The position numbers and the translations under genes are program-made. Below are positions 1 to 8,643 of a stretch of 51,193 nucleotides of DNA, piece after piece. The stretch is taken from the NCBI GenBank assembly GCA_002862805.1, contig PKEA01000060.1, positions 1 through 51,193 on the forward strand, read 5' to 3'. Positions within the stretch are counted from its first letter, which is position 1, and each line of letters opens with the position of its first letter. This DNA comes from Flavobacteriaceae bacterium. Its GTDB lineage: Bacteria; Bacteroidota; Bacteroidia; Flavobacteriales; Flavobacteriaceae. The notes under the pieces are model-generated. The model was not told the DNA's origin and made no database searches. It worked only from the letters and a program-made list of their open reading frames with translations.

Positions 1-1141
1 TCTTCGTAGTAATATCAGCTTCACAAAGTGTCATTAAATTTTCAACATCTTCACCGGCATCAAAAACCAAACGTCTAACAGCAGAATCAGTTACAATATC
101 TTCTGCCAAAACAATTGGTCGAGAACTCATTACAACCATTTTTTGCACAAACTTCATTTTTTGGTTTAAGGGCATATGCAATCGTTGAAAAATTTTCTTA
201 ACCATTTTTCCACCTAAAAATTCATGTCCGTGAAAAGTCCAACCTTGTTTTTTATTGAACCTTTTTGTAGGAGCTTTTCCTATATCATGAAGCAAAGCAG
301 CCCAACGCAACCAAACATCATCTGTATTAGGACAAATATTATCAACCACTTCTAAACTGTGGTAAAAATTGTTTTTATGTGTATGACCCTCAATTTCTTC
401 AACCTGATTTAATGCTGTTAATTCAGGTAAAATAAGATCTAAAAGTCCGGTTTTGTATAATAATAAGAAACCAACTGATGGTTTTGAAGTTTCTAAAATT
501 TTATTCAGTTCATCTACAATTCGTTCTCCTGAAATAATTTTCAATCGATCTTTATTATCACTAATCGCTTTTAAAGATTGTGCTTCAATTTCAAAATTAA
601 GTTGAGTTGCAAATCGAATGGCACGCATCATTCGTAAAGGATCATCAGAATAAGTGATATCTGGATCTAATGGTGTTCTAATGATTTTATTTTCTAAAGC
701 TTTTACTCCTTCAAATGGATCAACTAAATCACCATAATTTGATGAATTCAAAGAAAAAGCCATTGCATTTATGGTAAAATCTCTACGGTCTTGATCGTCT
801 TTTAAAGTTCCGTTTTCAACAATAGGATTTCTACTGTCTGATTGATAACTTTCCTTACGAGCACCAACAAATTCAATGTCAATTTCTTTATAACGCAACA
901 TTGCTGTTCCATAATTTTTAAAAACTTGAACTTTTGGTTTATTGGGTAATAATTCAGAAACTTTTAAAGCCAATTCAATTCCGCTGCCAACAGCAACAAT
1001 ATCAATGTCTTTTTTAAAATCACGTTCTAGTAGGAAATCTCTAACAAATCCGCCAATAACATAACATTCAAGGTTTAATTCTTTACCAGCTTGTGAAATT
1101 ATTTCGAAAATAGGATTTGTAAGTGCTTTTGTGTAATTCAT
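1..1141 (-). CDS. cca: CCA tRNA nucleotidyltransferase, C-terminus cut by window edge
   Basis: Adds or repairs the 3'-terminal CCA of tRNAs in the cytoplasm. The frame is open from the ATG at 1141 to the window edge, giving about 380 codons; family members are usually 450-480 residues, so the C-terminus is missing. The class II nucleotidyltransferase head is clear: GGFVRD at residues 30-35, the metal-binding DID pair at about 45-47, then RRDFTINAMA and an LRMMRAIRFATQL block typical of the tRNA-binding region. An HD-type motif, LLHDIGK followed by HGHE, lies near residues 280-300, as in the HD-fused version of this enzyme. It lies just downstream of tsaC on the same strand (76 nt gap), so co-transcription is plausible. 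The family is secure; pure CCA-adding versus A-adding specificity is inferred. Confidence 0.9.
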   Translation of the reverse strand, partial: MNYTKALTNPIFEIISQAGKELNLECYVIGGFVRDFLLERDFKKDIDIVAVGSGIELALKVSELLPNKPKVQVFKNYGTAMLRYKEIDIEFVGARKESYQSDSRNPIVENGTLKDDQDRRDFTINAMAFSLNSSNYGDLVDPFEGVKALENKIIRTPLDPDITYSDDPLRMMRAIRFATQLNFEIEAQSLKAISDNKDRLKIISGERIVDELNKILETSKPSVGFLLLYKTGLLDLILPELTALNQVEEIEGHTHKNNFYHSLEVVDNICPNTDDVWLRWAALLHDIGKAPTKRFNKKQGWTFHGHEFLGGKMVKKIFQRLHMPLNQKMKFVQKMVVMSSRPIVLAEDIVTDSAVRRLVFDAGEDVENLMTLCEADITTK

Positions 1142-1146
1142 AATTC

Positions 1147-1180
1147 AATTTGAAAATTTGAAAAATATTTAATTTGAAAA
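1147..1180. repeat. Triplicate AATTTGAAAA-type short repeat
   Basis: Three close copies of ATTTGAAAA occur in the 76-nt gap between tsaC and cca. Similar AT-rich tandem fragments are frequent between flavobacterial genes. No promoter or hairpin is evident. Confidence 0.35.
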
Positions 1181-1217
1181 TTATTTTAACCATCAAATCT
1201 TTATATCTTCAAATTAA

Positions 1218-1784
1218 TTACTTGCGAATAATCTTCACTTGGCTATCTAATGATAACTTTATTATTGTTGAAGGATTTTTGCAAACTTTATCTTGATGCA
1301 AATTTACTACATAGTCAACACCTTTTAAAATTTCGGGACTAATTTCTTTAAAAGTTTTTGGGGTAAACATTCCAGAAATATTTGCTGAAGTTGAAACCAA
1401 TGGTCTTTTCATTCGTTCCATTAATTTATAACAAAAAGGTTCTTTTACAATGCGAATTGCTAGTGTATTATCACTTGCAATAATATTTTTGGCAACATTT
1501 TTTGGCCCGTCTAAAATTAAAGTAGTTGGTTTTTCAGATAAATCTAAAATTTCCCATGCTACTTCAGGTATTTTTGGAAAAACAGCATAAACCATTTTTT
1601 CGCTATTCATAAGGCAAATCATACTTTTGCTTTCTTCACGTTGTTTTAATGCATAAATTTTAGCAACAGCTTCTTCATTTGAAGCATCACAACCTATTCC
1701 CCAAACGGTATCAGTAGGGTAAAGGATAATTCCTCCATTTTTTATGACTTCATAAGCGTTGTGTACTTCAGTATTTATGTCCAT
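1218..1784 (-). CDS. tsaC: Threonylcarbamoyl-AMP synthase (TsaC/Sua5/YrdC family)
   Basis: Makes L-threonylcarbamoyladenylate from threonine, bicarbonate and ATP, the first step of the t6A37 modification of ANN-decoding tRNAs. The 188 residues are one YrdC fold: an N-terminal ILYPTDTVWGIGCDA block, KQREESK for nucleotide/bicarbonate binding, and LVSTSANISG near residue 130. The length matches the short TsaC form, without the extra C-terminal Sua5 domain. The ATG at 1784 sits 28 nt below a TATCTTTG -7 box. It is followed on the same strand by cca, so both neighbours act on tRNA. Confidence 0.92.
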   Translation of the reverse strand: MDINTEVHNAYEVIKNGGIILYPTDTVWGIGCDASNEEAVAKIYALKQREESKSMICLMNSEKMVYAVFPKIPEVAWEILDLSEKPTTLILDGPKNVAKNIIASDNTLAIRIVKEPFCYKLMERMKRPLVSTSANISGMFTPKTFKEISPEILKGVDYVVNLHQDKVCKNPSTIIKLSLDSQVKIIRK

Positions 1785-1812
1785 TTTTGTTATTTTTATA
1801 GTTATTTTTTTG

Positions 1813-1820
1813 CAAAGATA
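1813..1820 (-). promoter_or_regulatory. Promoter -7 box (TATCTTTG) for tsaC
   Basis: Exact match to the Bacteroidetes -7 consensus TAnnTTTG, read on the minus strand, 28 nt before the tsaC ATG. No convincing -33 TTTG is seen at the usual distance. Confidence 0.6.
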
Positions 1821-2026
1821 TTTAATGTTGTAATATATTTCTATTTTTGGTTTAAATTCATATTCGTTTTATAATATTGTTTCATTTGGAAACGAATGCA
1901 ATTTGTTTTTTCCCGAAATATTATTCATCAGAAAAGTTTATTGATTTCTAAATAAAATATGTTGATTTAAAATTTATGAAATATGGCTTTTTATTAGGAT
2001 TAATAGACTAAATTGATAAAAAAACT

Positions 2027-2034
2027 TACTTTTG
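2027..2034 (+). promoter_or_regulatory. Promoter -7 box (TACTTTTG) for the WaaP-like kinase
   Basis: Exact TAnnTTTG match 23 nt before the ATG at 2058. It lies inside the longer reading frame that could start at TTG 2013, so that upstream start is unlikely. The -33 region is weak. The rest of the gap 1785-2026 is AT-rich with nothing recognisable. Confidence 0.6.
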
Positions 2035-2057
2035 TGTTTATAAATGAATTTACTCAA

Positions 2058-2822
2058 ATGAAAAAAACAATTCATCCTGATTATGAATTTCTTCAACCAA
2101 AATTTGATTTTCTTATTGAAAACTTTAATAATTCAGGTGAAACTTTCGTTAATGGAAAACGCAATACAATTAGACTTTTTCAAGTGAATGATGAAACAAT
2201 TAGTATTAAGTCATTTAGAACTCCAAATTTAATTAACAAAATTGCATATAAATATTTTCGTAAATCAAAGGCTCAACGCTCATTTGAGTATGCTTCAAAA
2301 TTAATTGATTTACATATTGGAACTCCAAAACCTGTAGCATTTTGCGAAAAATTCGATATTATTGGTTTAAAGGATAGTTATTATGCATGTGAGCATCTTC
2401 AAAATGTATTTGAATTTAGAGCTGTTGAACGAAATGAAGATTATCCTGATGCGGAGAATATTTTACGACAGTTTACACGTTTTACTTTTGATATGCACCA
2501 AAAAGGAATTGAATTTTTAGATCATTCACCAGGAAATACATTAATAAAAAAAGAGGAAAACGGTATGTATTCTTTTTATTTAGTTGACCTAAATAGAATG
2601 AATTTTCATGAAAACATTGACTTTCAAACTCGAATGAAAAACTTCTCTAGACTTACTTCAAAAGAAGAAATAATTAAAATTTTGAGTAATGAATATGCAA
2701 TATTACTTGGTGAAAATAATGTAAACGTTTTTAATTCTATGTGGAAATTTACCCAAGAATTTCGACATAAATTTAACAGAAAAAAGCAATTGAAAAAGAA
2801 ATTAAAGTTTTGGAAAAAATAG
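2058..2822 (+). CDS. Lipopolysaccharide core kinase-like protein (Kdo/WaaP/InaA family)
   Basis: Probably phosphorylates a sugar of the lipid A-core, such as Kdo, at the inner face of the cytoplasmic membrane. The 254-residue protein has the kinase-like catalytic loop: an HQKGIEFLDHSPGN block about two-thirds along (the H-x-x-G-I-x-x-x-D-x-x-P-G-N pattern of Kdo kinases), then LVDLNR in place of the DFG metal motif. The C-terminus is rich in Lys and Arg, fitting a membrane-surface enzyme. I chose ATG 2058 over the in-frame TTG 2013 because the -7 promoter box lies between them. A GT2 follows after 26 nt on the same strand, a pairing that fits LPS core synthesis. The kinase fold is fairly sure; the substrate is inferred. 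Confidence 0.78.
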   Translation: MKKTIHPDYEFLQPKFDFLIENFNNSGETFVNGKRNTIRLFQVNDETISIKSFRTPNLINKIAYKYFRKSKAQRSFEYASKLIDLHIGTPKPVAFCEKFDIIGLKDSYYACEHLQNVFEFRAVERNEDYPDAENILRQFTRFTFDMHQKGIEFLDHSPGNTLIKKEENGMYSFYLVDLNRMNFHENIDFQTRMKNFSRLTSKEEIIKILSNEYAILLGENNVNVFNSMWKFTQEFRHKFNRKKQLKKKLKFWKK

Positions 2823-2848
2823 TTTAATTTCACGCTTTAAGTTTATAC

Positions 2849-3661
2849 ATGAAAGTATCTATAGTAATAACAACATACAACGCTGAAAAATGGCTCAGAA
2901 AAGTGCTCTATGGTTATAGTGTGCAAACTGAATTAGACTTTGAAGTTGTTATTGCTGACGATGGCTCAAATGAATCTACAAGAAAAGTTATTGTTGATTT
3001 TCTCTTAAAATTTAAATACCCAATTATTCATGTTTGGCAGCCTGATGAAGGTTTTCAAAAATGTAAAATTTTGAATAAAGCAATTTTAAAAACCAATTCA
3101 GATTATTTGCTTTTTACAGATGGAGATTGTATTCCAAGAAAGGATTTTGTAGAAAAACATTTAAAGAATAAAGAAAAAGGCTATTTTTTATCTGGTGGTT
3201 ATTTTAAGTTACCTATGATTACATCAAATTCTATTTCATCTTTAGAAATTGAGAATGGTGATTGCTTTAAACCAAAATGGTTAATAAGTAATGGAGTAAA
3301 AAAGTCTTTTAAGTTGTCTAAATTGATTGAAAATAAATGGATTTGTCAATTTTTAAATTGGGTTACTCCAACAAAAAAAACATTTAACGGTCATAATACT
3401 TCTTGTTTTAAAGTTGATTTATTAGCTGTAAACGGATTTAATGAAGAAATGCAATATGGTGGTTTGGATAGGGAAGTAGGTGAACGATTATTTAATTTAG
3501 GAATTAAAGCAAAACAAATTCGTTATAGTGCAGTTTGTATTCATTTAGATCACAAGCGTTCTTATAAATCTTCTGAAAGTATTGAGAAGAACAATACAAT
3601 TAGAAGATATAATAGGAAACATAATGTTATAAAAGTAAATAACGGAATTTACAAACTTTAA
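2849..3661 (+). CDS. Family 2 glycosyltransferase with galactosyltransferase-type C-terminal region
   Basis: A cytoplasmic inverting glycosyltransferase, probably adding a sugar to the LPS core or another surface glycan. GT-A fold: MKVSIVITTYNAEKW at the N-terminus, VVIADDGS near residue 36, and the metal-binding TDGDC at about residue 90. The second half (NGHNTSCFKVD, then GFNEEMQYGGLDREVGERL) matches the Glyco_transf_7C-type acceptor region. At 270 residues with no membrane segment, it resembles LOS-core transferases. It follows the WaaP-like kinase and overlaps the convergent epimerase tail by 4 nt (3658-3661). Donor and acceptor are not determinable here. Confidence 0.85.
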   Translation: MKVSIVITTYNAEKWLRKVLYGYSVQTELDFEVVIADDGSNESTRKVIVDFLLKFKYPIIHVWQPDEGFQKCKILNKAILKTNSDYLLFTDGDCIPRKDFVEKHLKNKEKGYFLSGGYFKLPMITSNSISSLEIENGDCFKPKWLISNGVKKSFKLSKLIENKWICQFLNWVTPTKKTFNGHNTSCFKVDLLAVNGFNEEMQYGGLDREVGERLFNLGIKAKQIRYSAVCIHLDHKRSYKSSESIEKNNTIRRYNRKHNVIKVNNGIYKL

Positions 3662-4677
3662 ACTTTGTAATAGTTTTTATACCAATTTATAAAATTAGCT
3701 ACACCTTCTTTTATACTTGTTTTAGGAGTATAGCCAGTGTCAGCAATTAATTCATCAATATTAGCCCAAGTTTTTTCTACGTCTCCCGGTTGCATTGGCA
3801 ACATCTCTTTTTCGGCAGTAATTCCTGTGTTCTTTTCAATTTCAGAAATAAAATCAACTAGTTTAACAGGTTCATTGTTTCCAATGTTATAAATTTTATA
3901 TTTTCTGTCAGATAAGTCAATAGTATCAAATTGTTCAACAATAGCAGTTATTCCATTTATAATATCATCTATATAAGTAAAGTCTCGAGATAAATTTCCG
4001 TTATTAAAAACTTTAATAGGTCTATTATTTAAAATGGCATCTGTAAATAAAAACATGGCCATATCAGGTCTTCCCCAAGGTCCATAAACTGTAAAAAATC
4101 GTAAGCCTATAGTTTTAATATTGTATAAATAACTATAGGTGTGTGCCATTAATTCATTAGATTTTTTTGTTGCTGCGTATAAACTTATTGGATGATCAAC
4201 ATTATCTTCAGTAGAAAACGGAATTTTCTCGTTTAAGCCATAAACACTTGAACTACTTGCAAAAAGAAGCTTTTCAATTTTAAAATTTCTACAGCATTCT
4301 AAAATGTTTAAAAATCCCATTACATTACTCTCAGCATATACAAAAGGATTCTCAATACTGTATCTAACACCAGCCTGAGCAGCTAAGTTAATAACAATGT
4401 CAAATTTTTCTGTTTTAAATAAAGCAGGTAATTTTTCCCTGTCTTCAAGATTAATTTTAGTAAACTTAAATTTATTATCTAATGCACTTTCATAAAGATT
4501 ATTATAAGTAATGTTTTTTTCAACAATTCCTAACTCATTTAATCTTGCTAATTTTAAATTTGGGTCATAATAGTCATTTAGGTTATCCAACCCTATTACT
4601 TCATGGTTTAAAGTAATGAATTTTTGACAAAGATGAAACCCTATAAATCCTGCTGCACCAGTTACTAATATTTTCAT
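3658..4677 (-). CDS. NAD-dependent UDP-sugar epimerase, UDP-glucuronate 4-epimerase type
   Basis: Short-chain dehydrogenase-type sugar epimerase, probably interconverting UDP-glucuronate and UDP-galacturonate for a surface glycan. Of 339 residues, the N-terminal TGAAGFIGFHL binds NAD; SSSVYG and YAATKKSNE hold the catalytic Ser/Tyr/Lys set; RFFTVYGPWGRPDMA and a late PGDVEKTWAN block are typical of the GalU/CapI-like glucuronate epimerase subgroup. It lies 28 nt below the CDP-glycerol-type transferase and is last in the minus-strand glycan run starting at the ATP-grasp gene. The family is certain; the exact sugar is inferred from motif resemblance. Confidence 0.85.
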   Translation of the reverse strand: MKILVTGAAGFIGFHLCQKFITLNHEVIGLDNLNDYYDPNLKLARLNELGIVEKNITYNNLYESALDNKFKFTKINLEDREKLPALFKTEKFDIVINLAAQAGVRYSIENPFVYAESNVMGFLNILECCRNFKIEKLLFASSSSVYGLNEKIPFSTEDNVDHPISLYAATKKSNELMAHTYSYLYNIKTIGLRFFTVYGPWGRPDMAMFLFTDAILNNRPIKVFNNGNLSRDFTYIDDIINGITAIVEQFDTIDLSDRKYKIYNIGNNEPVKLVDFISEIEKNTGITAEKEMLPMQPGDVEKTWANIDELIADTGYTPKTSIKEGVANFINWYKNYYKV

Positions 4678-4705
4678 GTAAAAAATCTTTAGTCAAAGAT
4701 AAAAT

Positions 4706-5761
4706 TTAATTGCTTTTAAAGAAATTTTTAAAGTAATTAAATTTTTTACGCATTTTAAATTTACGTATTAAATTTAATGGCTTACTCTTTAGCTTAGTTT
4801 GAGTTTTAGCATCTAAAAAATCAAGACAAGCATTAATAACTCGTTCACTAGATTTTCCATCAAAATATGGATGTTCATTTCGTATAAAAGCACTAATTTT
4901 TTTCATTAATTTAGTTGGTTTACTAAGTGCGTAACGAATGTTTTTTTCTAAATCTTTAGCTTCTAGTGTATTTACGAAATAGTCAAATGGTTTGTTGTTA
5001 TTAAAAGTAACAACTGGTTTTTCTTGAATCATGAACTCAGTAATAATAGAAGAGGTGTCTGCTATTAAAATGTCTGCGTTTTTTAATGGAAGCAATGATT
5101 CTAAAAATGGAATGTATGTTACGTTCTCATATTGTTCGAGTTGTTTAAATTTTTGGACAATTTCTGAATCCATTTTTGGATGCAAATTAATAATCCAATT
5201 CCATTCGTTTTTCCTAATTAATTCCTTTATGACATTAAATACTTCTATATTATGTGCTAAACTTAAAGAAGTAGTAAATGTTGATGCTAAAAAAAGTGTA
5301 GGTTTTGAGTCTCCTTTGCTTTCAACTTTAGGAAACAGAATATCAACTTTAGACCAGCCAGTTTCTACAACTTTAAAAAAGCCATGTTTTTTTTCTAATT
5401 CCTTAAAATAATTTGTAGTAGATGGACCTTGAGTACAGTATAAATCAAAGAAGCCTCTAATTCTAAAATGTCCTTTATCTTTATTACGTTTATTAACACT
5501 AAATCCATGAAAAACTTGTACTTTAATTCCAGGGAAAAAATGAGGTACTTCATTTGCCGCTACTAAAACAGCATCTGGTTTATAACTTATTACTTCATCA
5601 ACTGTATTGAGTAAATTTTCTTTTTTAGATAATTGTTTTTTTGTTGCATCAATCTCTACAAACCACTTTACTTTAAAGCCTCTTTTTTTAATTTCAGCAT
5701 CTAATGGTCTTCCTATTGGAATACTATATGGATGTGCTATGTAAATTAAAAATTTGTACAT
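4706..5761 (-). CDS. CDP-glycerol glycerophosphotransferase-like protein (TagB/TagF superfamily)
   Basis: Probably transfers a polyol-phosphate or sugar from a CDP- or UDP-activated donor onto a surface glycan. The 351 residues show a GT-B layout: an N-terminal half with VQVFHGFSVNKRNKDKG (the HG motif of the family) and a C-terminal half with NWIINLHPKMD and ADILIADTSSIITEFM, the conserved H-P and D-x-S-S/E elements. There is no membrane helix; the Lys/Arg-rich tail may bind membrane, as in Tag proteins. It sits 63 nt after the Stealth gene and 28 nt before the epimerase. The family is classic for Gram-positive teichoic acids; in a Bacteroidetes the product is unknown. Confidence 0.75.
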   Translation of the reverse strand: MYKFLIYIAHPYSIPIGRPLDAEIKKRGFKVKWFVEIDATKKQLSKKENLLNTVDEVISYKPDAVLVAANEVPHFFPGIKVQVFHGFSVNKRNKDKGHFRIRGFFDLYCTQGPSTTNYFKELEKKHGFFKVVETGWSKVDILFPKVESKGDSKPTLFLASTFTTSLSLAHNIEVFNVIKELIRKNEWNWIINLHPKMDSEIVQKFKQLEQYENVTYIPFLESLLPLKNADILIADTSSIITEFMIQEKPVVTFNNNKPFDYFVNTLEAKDLEKNIRYALSKPTKLMKKISAFIRNEHPYFDGKSSERVINACLDFLDAKTQTKLKSKPLNLIRKFKMRKKFNYFKNFFKSN

Positions 5762-5824
5762 AATTTGGTTTATTTTTTTGTAAGATTTTTTTGTTTTTAT
5801 TAATTGATTAGGGAAAATTCTTTT

Positions 5825-6772
5825 TTATTTTTTGAAAACTCTATTTTTTAACCAATTTAAAAGATATGTTTGAATTTTAGGAGGTGCAGCATCTAAATTT
5901 TGCATTGCAAAAAACAAAGTGTTTCGTTGTAATATAGTTAATTTAAATTTATACCATAATAATGGTTTCTTGTAAGATCTTAAATAAAATAATTGTTTAT
6001 TCAGTTTTAATACACAAGTTTTGTTTTTTATTTCTAAATGATAAGCCAAACCTTGTATTAAAATTTGAGTAGAACTTCTAAATTTATGTTTAATGTTTTC
6101 TATGAAGATATCTTGATTTTCTTCAAAATATTTTTGAAGGGTAGATTTACGAATTGGGTGGGGAGTATGTTTAAAATTATAATACTCCTTAAACCCCAAT
6201 AACTTAGCGGCGTTTTGTTGAGCATATTTATGTCCTTTTTGATGCTCTTTGAATTTTTTATAAAAAATATTTTCATCAAATTTTAACCATTTACCTCTTA
6301 AGATAGGCAAACCATTTTTAAAAAAATCATCAGGTTGTGTTGGATTTATAAGAAAAAAATCATCATTTAAATATATAAAATGTTCAGATAAATTTGGAAT
6401 TCTATAAATACAAGTTTCAATACTTCTGTTATTAAAAGTAGGTAAAAACTCTTCATGTCCAGAAAAAATTGTGGTGTGATCAATTATTGAAACATTTTGG
6501 TAATCATCTTTATTTGTTTTTAAAAAATCGGGAATTTGATTATCTGTTACAATGAAGATATTTCTAATAAATGGAGCGAATTTTAAAATAGAATTTACGG
6601 TATATTCTATTTCATTTACTTGTGCAAATCGGCGATTAAATTTTCTAGAGTTAGTGGTAAACACATTTTGTAAATGCAAATAAGATTGTATTTTTTCTTG
6701 GTGAACTGCATCGTCTCCATCTACCCAGAGAATTACAGCGTCTATGGGGAATTTATTTGGTTTTACTTCCAT
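5825..6772 (-). CDS. Stealth-family capsular polysaccharide phosphotransferase
   Basis: Stealth proteins transfer sugar-1-phosphates and build phosphodiester-linked capsule polymers. The conserved regions appear in order in 315 residues: CR1 DAVILWVDGDD near the N-terminus; CR2 with NEIEYTVNSILKFAPFIRNI, FIVTDNQIP, and FIYLNDDFF after a SIETCIYRIPNLSEH block; CR3 with HTPHPIRKS and, further on, FRSSTQ. The length is typical. The gene starts 1 nt after... more exactly, its ATG lies 1 nt upstream of the stop of the ATP-grasp gene's downstream end, so the two are tightly packed on the minus strand. Next to a CDP-glycerol-type transferase, this suggests a phosphate-containing surface polymer. Confidence 0.85.
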   Translation of the reverse strand: MEVKPNKFPIDAVILWVDGDDAVHQEKIQSYLHLQNVFTTNSRKFNRRFAQVNEIEYTVNSILKFAPFIRNIFIVTDNQIPDFLKTNKDDYQNVSIIDHTTIFSGHEEFLPTFNNRSIETCIYRIPNLSEHFIYLNDDFFLINPTQPDDFFKNGLPILRGKWLKFDENIFYKKFKEHQKGHKYAQQNAAKLLGFKEYYNFKHTPHPIRKSTLQKYFEENQDIFIENIKHKFRSSTQILIQGLAYHLEIKNKTCVLKLNKQLFYLRSYKKPLLWYKFKLTILQRNTLFFAMQNLDAAPPKIQTYLLNWLKNRVFKK

Positions 6773-6773
6773 T

Positions 6774-7694
6774 TTAAGTAATTGTAAATTCAGTTATGGG
6801 ATTGCCATTTGTAAGTTTAGGTAATTCAAAATAATTACCTATAATTTCATTGTATTCATCAGGATAAAATTCTCTTCTACAACCATCTGCTGGGTAGAAT
6901 GTCATTTCTCCAAAAATAGTTTTTCCTTCAATAGAATATAGATCAACGCGGACAAAAGGGAAGTTTTCAGATAGTTTTTTTGCTAATGAAACCATTTCAT
7001 CAAAGTTTACAGGCTTTTCAATTTCACAAGAAATACTTTTTTCTTTAGAACCTCTACCAAAAGGTAATAATTTAAAATCTAAATCATAAATACTTTGCTT
7101 ATGATCTGTTTCTCTATCAATATGTATATCTACAAATTTAGGTGTACCATTAAAGCAAAAGAATTTATAGTCTATAAGTGAATTTTGACCTTCATTTGTT
7201 AAGAATTTTTCGATAACAATTCTAGGTTGTACATCTTTATATGCCCACTCTTGTCCCATACGGTAATATTGATTTATACCTAGCCACTTATTAATTTGCT
7301 TAATAGCTTTAGGAATATTAAGTGTTTTTTTGTTAGAAACAATTAAGTTATGACTACTCGTGTGAGTTGCTTTTATAGCAAATTTATTTGGAAGTTTATT
7401 AAAAGGAATATCATCAGCTTTTTCATAAACGCCATAAATTTCATTGAGATATTGAGCCCCAATTTTCTCTTCAACATATTGCCTTACAGCATACTTGTCA
7501 ACTAATTGAGTTAGAATTGATGGATGATAAAACACTTTGTACCATTGTATTTTCTCATTGAATTCCTTAGGATTCTCTAAATTTAATTTTTTTCCAGTAT
7601 GGTATTCATATAAAACACGTGCGTAAAATTTTGGAGGTAAAAAGCGCATTTTTCGCAACGTTCTTAAACCGAATCTTTTTATTTTTTTTAACAT
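6774..7694 (-). CDS. TupA-like ATP-grasp glycan-biosynthesis protein
   Basis: Matches the TupA-like ATP-grasp family, named for a teichuronopeptide synthesis protein; it likely ligates an amino-acid or other carboxyl group to a glycan. Seen in the 306 residues: an N-terminal basic helix, FNEKIQWYK, DKYAVRQYVEEKIG, a KATHTSSHNLIV strand-loop, and ATP-grasp-type metal ligands late in the protein (RVDLYSIEGKTIFGEMTF). The gene starts 34 nt after the dapD stop and ends 1 nt before the Stealth start on the same strand, so one transcript is likely. The family call is good; the acceptor is unknown. Confidence 0.75.
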   Translation of the reverse strand: MLKKIKRFGLRTLRKMRFLPPKFYARVLYEYHTGKKLNLENPKEFNEKIQWYKVFYHPSILTQLVDKYAVRQYVEEKIGAQYLNEIYGVYEKADDIPFNKLPNKFAIKATHTSSHNLIVSNKKTLNIPKAIKQINKWLGINQYYRMGQEWAYKDVQPRIVIEKFLTNEGQNSLIDYKFFCFNGTPKFVDIHIDRETDHKQSIYDLDFKLLPFGRGSKEKSISCEIEKPVNFDEMVSLAKKLSENFPFVRVDLYSIEGKTIFGEMTFYPADGCRREFYPDEYNEIIGNYFELPKLTNGNPITEFTIT

Positions 7695-7728
7695 TACTTT
7701 TTAGTGTTTTGTATGATCATCTTTATAT

Positions 7729-8544
7729 TTACACAGCTACATTATATTCTCTCAACGCATCATTAAGTGATGTTTTCAAATCTGTTGAAGGTTTGCGTTT
7801 TCCAATAATAATAGCACATGGAACTTGGTAATCACCGGCAGGGAATTTCTTCGTATAACTACCAGGTATAACAACAGAACGGTCTGGTACTATACCTTTG
7901 TATTCTATTGGTTCATTACCAGTTACATCAATAATTTTTGTAGAACCTGTTAAACATACATTAGCACCAAGTACAGCTTCTTTACCAACATGTACACCTT
8001 CTACAACAATACATCTTGAGCCTATAAAAGCACCATCTTCAATAATTACTGGAGCAGCTTGTAATGGCTCTAAAACTCCTCCTATACCTACACCGCCAGA
8101 AAGGTGCACATTTTTACCAATTTGCGCACAACTTCCTACTGTTGCCCATGTATCAACCATTGTACCTTCATCTACATAGGCCCCAATATTTACATAACTA
8201 GGCATTAAAATTACACCGCTAGAAATATATGCACCATATCTAGCAACCGCATTTGGTACTACACGAATTCCCTTTTCTGCATAGTTACGTTTTAAAAGCA
8301 TTTTATCATGATATTCGAATATACCAGCTTCTAAAGTCTCCATTTTTTGAATTGGAAAGTACATAACAACGGCTTTTTTTATCCATTCGTTAACTTGCCA
8401 TGCGTTTTCAACTGGTTCAGCAACTCTAAGTTTTCCGTTATCTAATAAGCCAATAACTTCTCTAATAGCATTAATTGTTTCATTTTCTTGTAATAAAGCT
8501 CTGTTTTCCCAAGCTTTCTCTATAATTGATTGTAAATGTTGCAT
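7729..8544 (-). CDS. dapD: Tetrahydrodipicolinate N-succinyltransferase
   Basis: Transfers succinyl from succinyl-CoA to tetrahydrodipicolinate in the succinylase route to meso-diaminopimelate and lysine. The 271 residues match the family length. The N-terminal helical domain contains NAWQVNEWIKKAVVMYFP; the rest is a left-handed beta-helix of hexapeptide repeats, including GAYISSGVILMPSYVNIGAY, LSGGVGIGGVLEP, IEDGAFIGSRCIVVEGV and KEAVLGANVCLT. A TATATTTG -7 box lies 16 nt before the ATG. A surface-glycan gene follows 34 nt downstream on the same strand. Confidence 0.95.
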   Translation of the reverse strand: MQHLQSIIEKAWENRALLQENETINAIREVIGLLDNGKLRVAEPVENAWQVNEWIKKAVVMYFPIQKMETLEAGIFEYHDKMLLKRNYAEKGIRVVPNAVARYGAYISSGVILMPSYVNIGAYVDEGTMVDTWATVGSCAQIGKNVHLSGGVGIGGVLEPLQAAPVIIEDGAFIGSRCIVVEGVHVGKEAVLGANVCLTGSTKIIDVTGNEPIEYKGIVPDRSVVIPGSYTKKFPAGDYQVPCAIIIGKRKPSTDLKTSLNDALREYNVAV

Positions 8545-8560
8545 CTTGTAATAATTTTAG

Positions 8561-8568
8561 CAAATATA
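8561..8568 (-). promoter_or_regulatory. Promoter -7 box (TATATTTG) for dapD
   Basis: Exact TAnnTTTG match on the minus strand, ending 16 nt before the dapD ATG, implying a very short leader. No -33 TTTG at 17-23 nt. Confidence 0.6.
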
Positions 8569-8643
8569 ATACATAATATAAATTTGGAATTATTTTTGAT
8601 TGGTTAATAAATAATTAATTTTACCAATAAAACTTTAAATATA

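Noticed and set aside
2013..2057. N-terminal extension of the WaaP-like kinase from TTG
   Set aside because: A -7 promoter box (2027-2034) lies within it, so it is probably not transcribed.
5031..5411. 126-residue reading frame on the plus strand
   Set aside because: It lies fully antisense inside the CDP-glycerol-type transferase, whose motifs are clear; composition looks like an antisense shadow.
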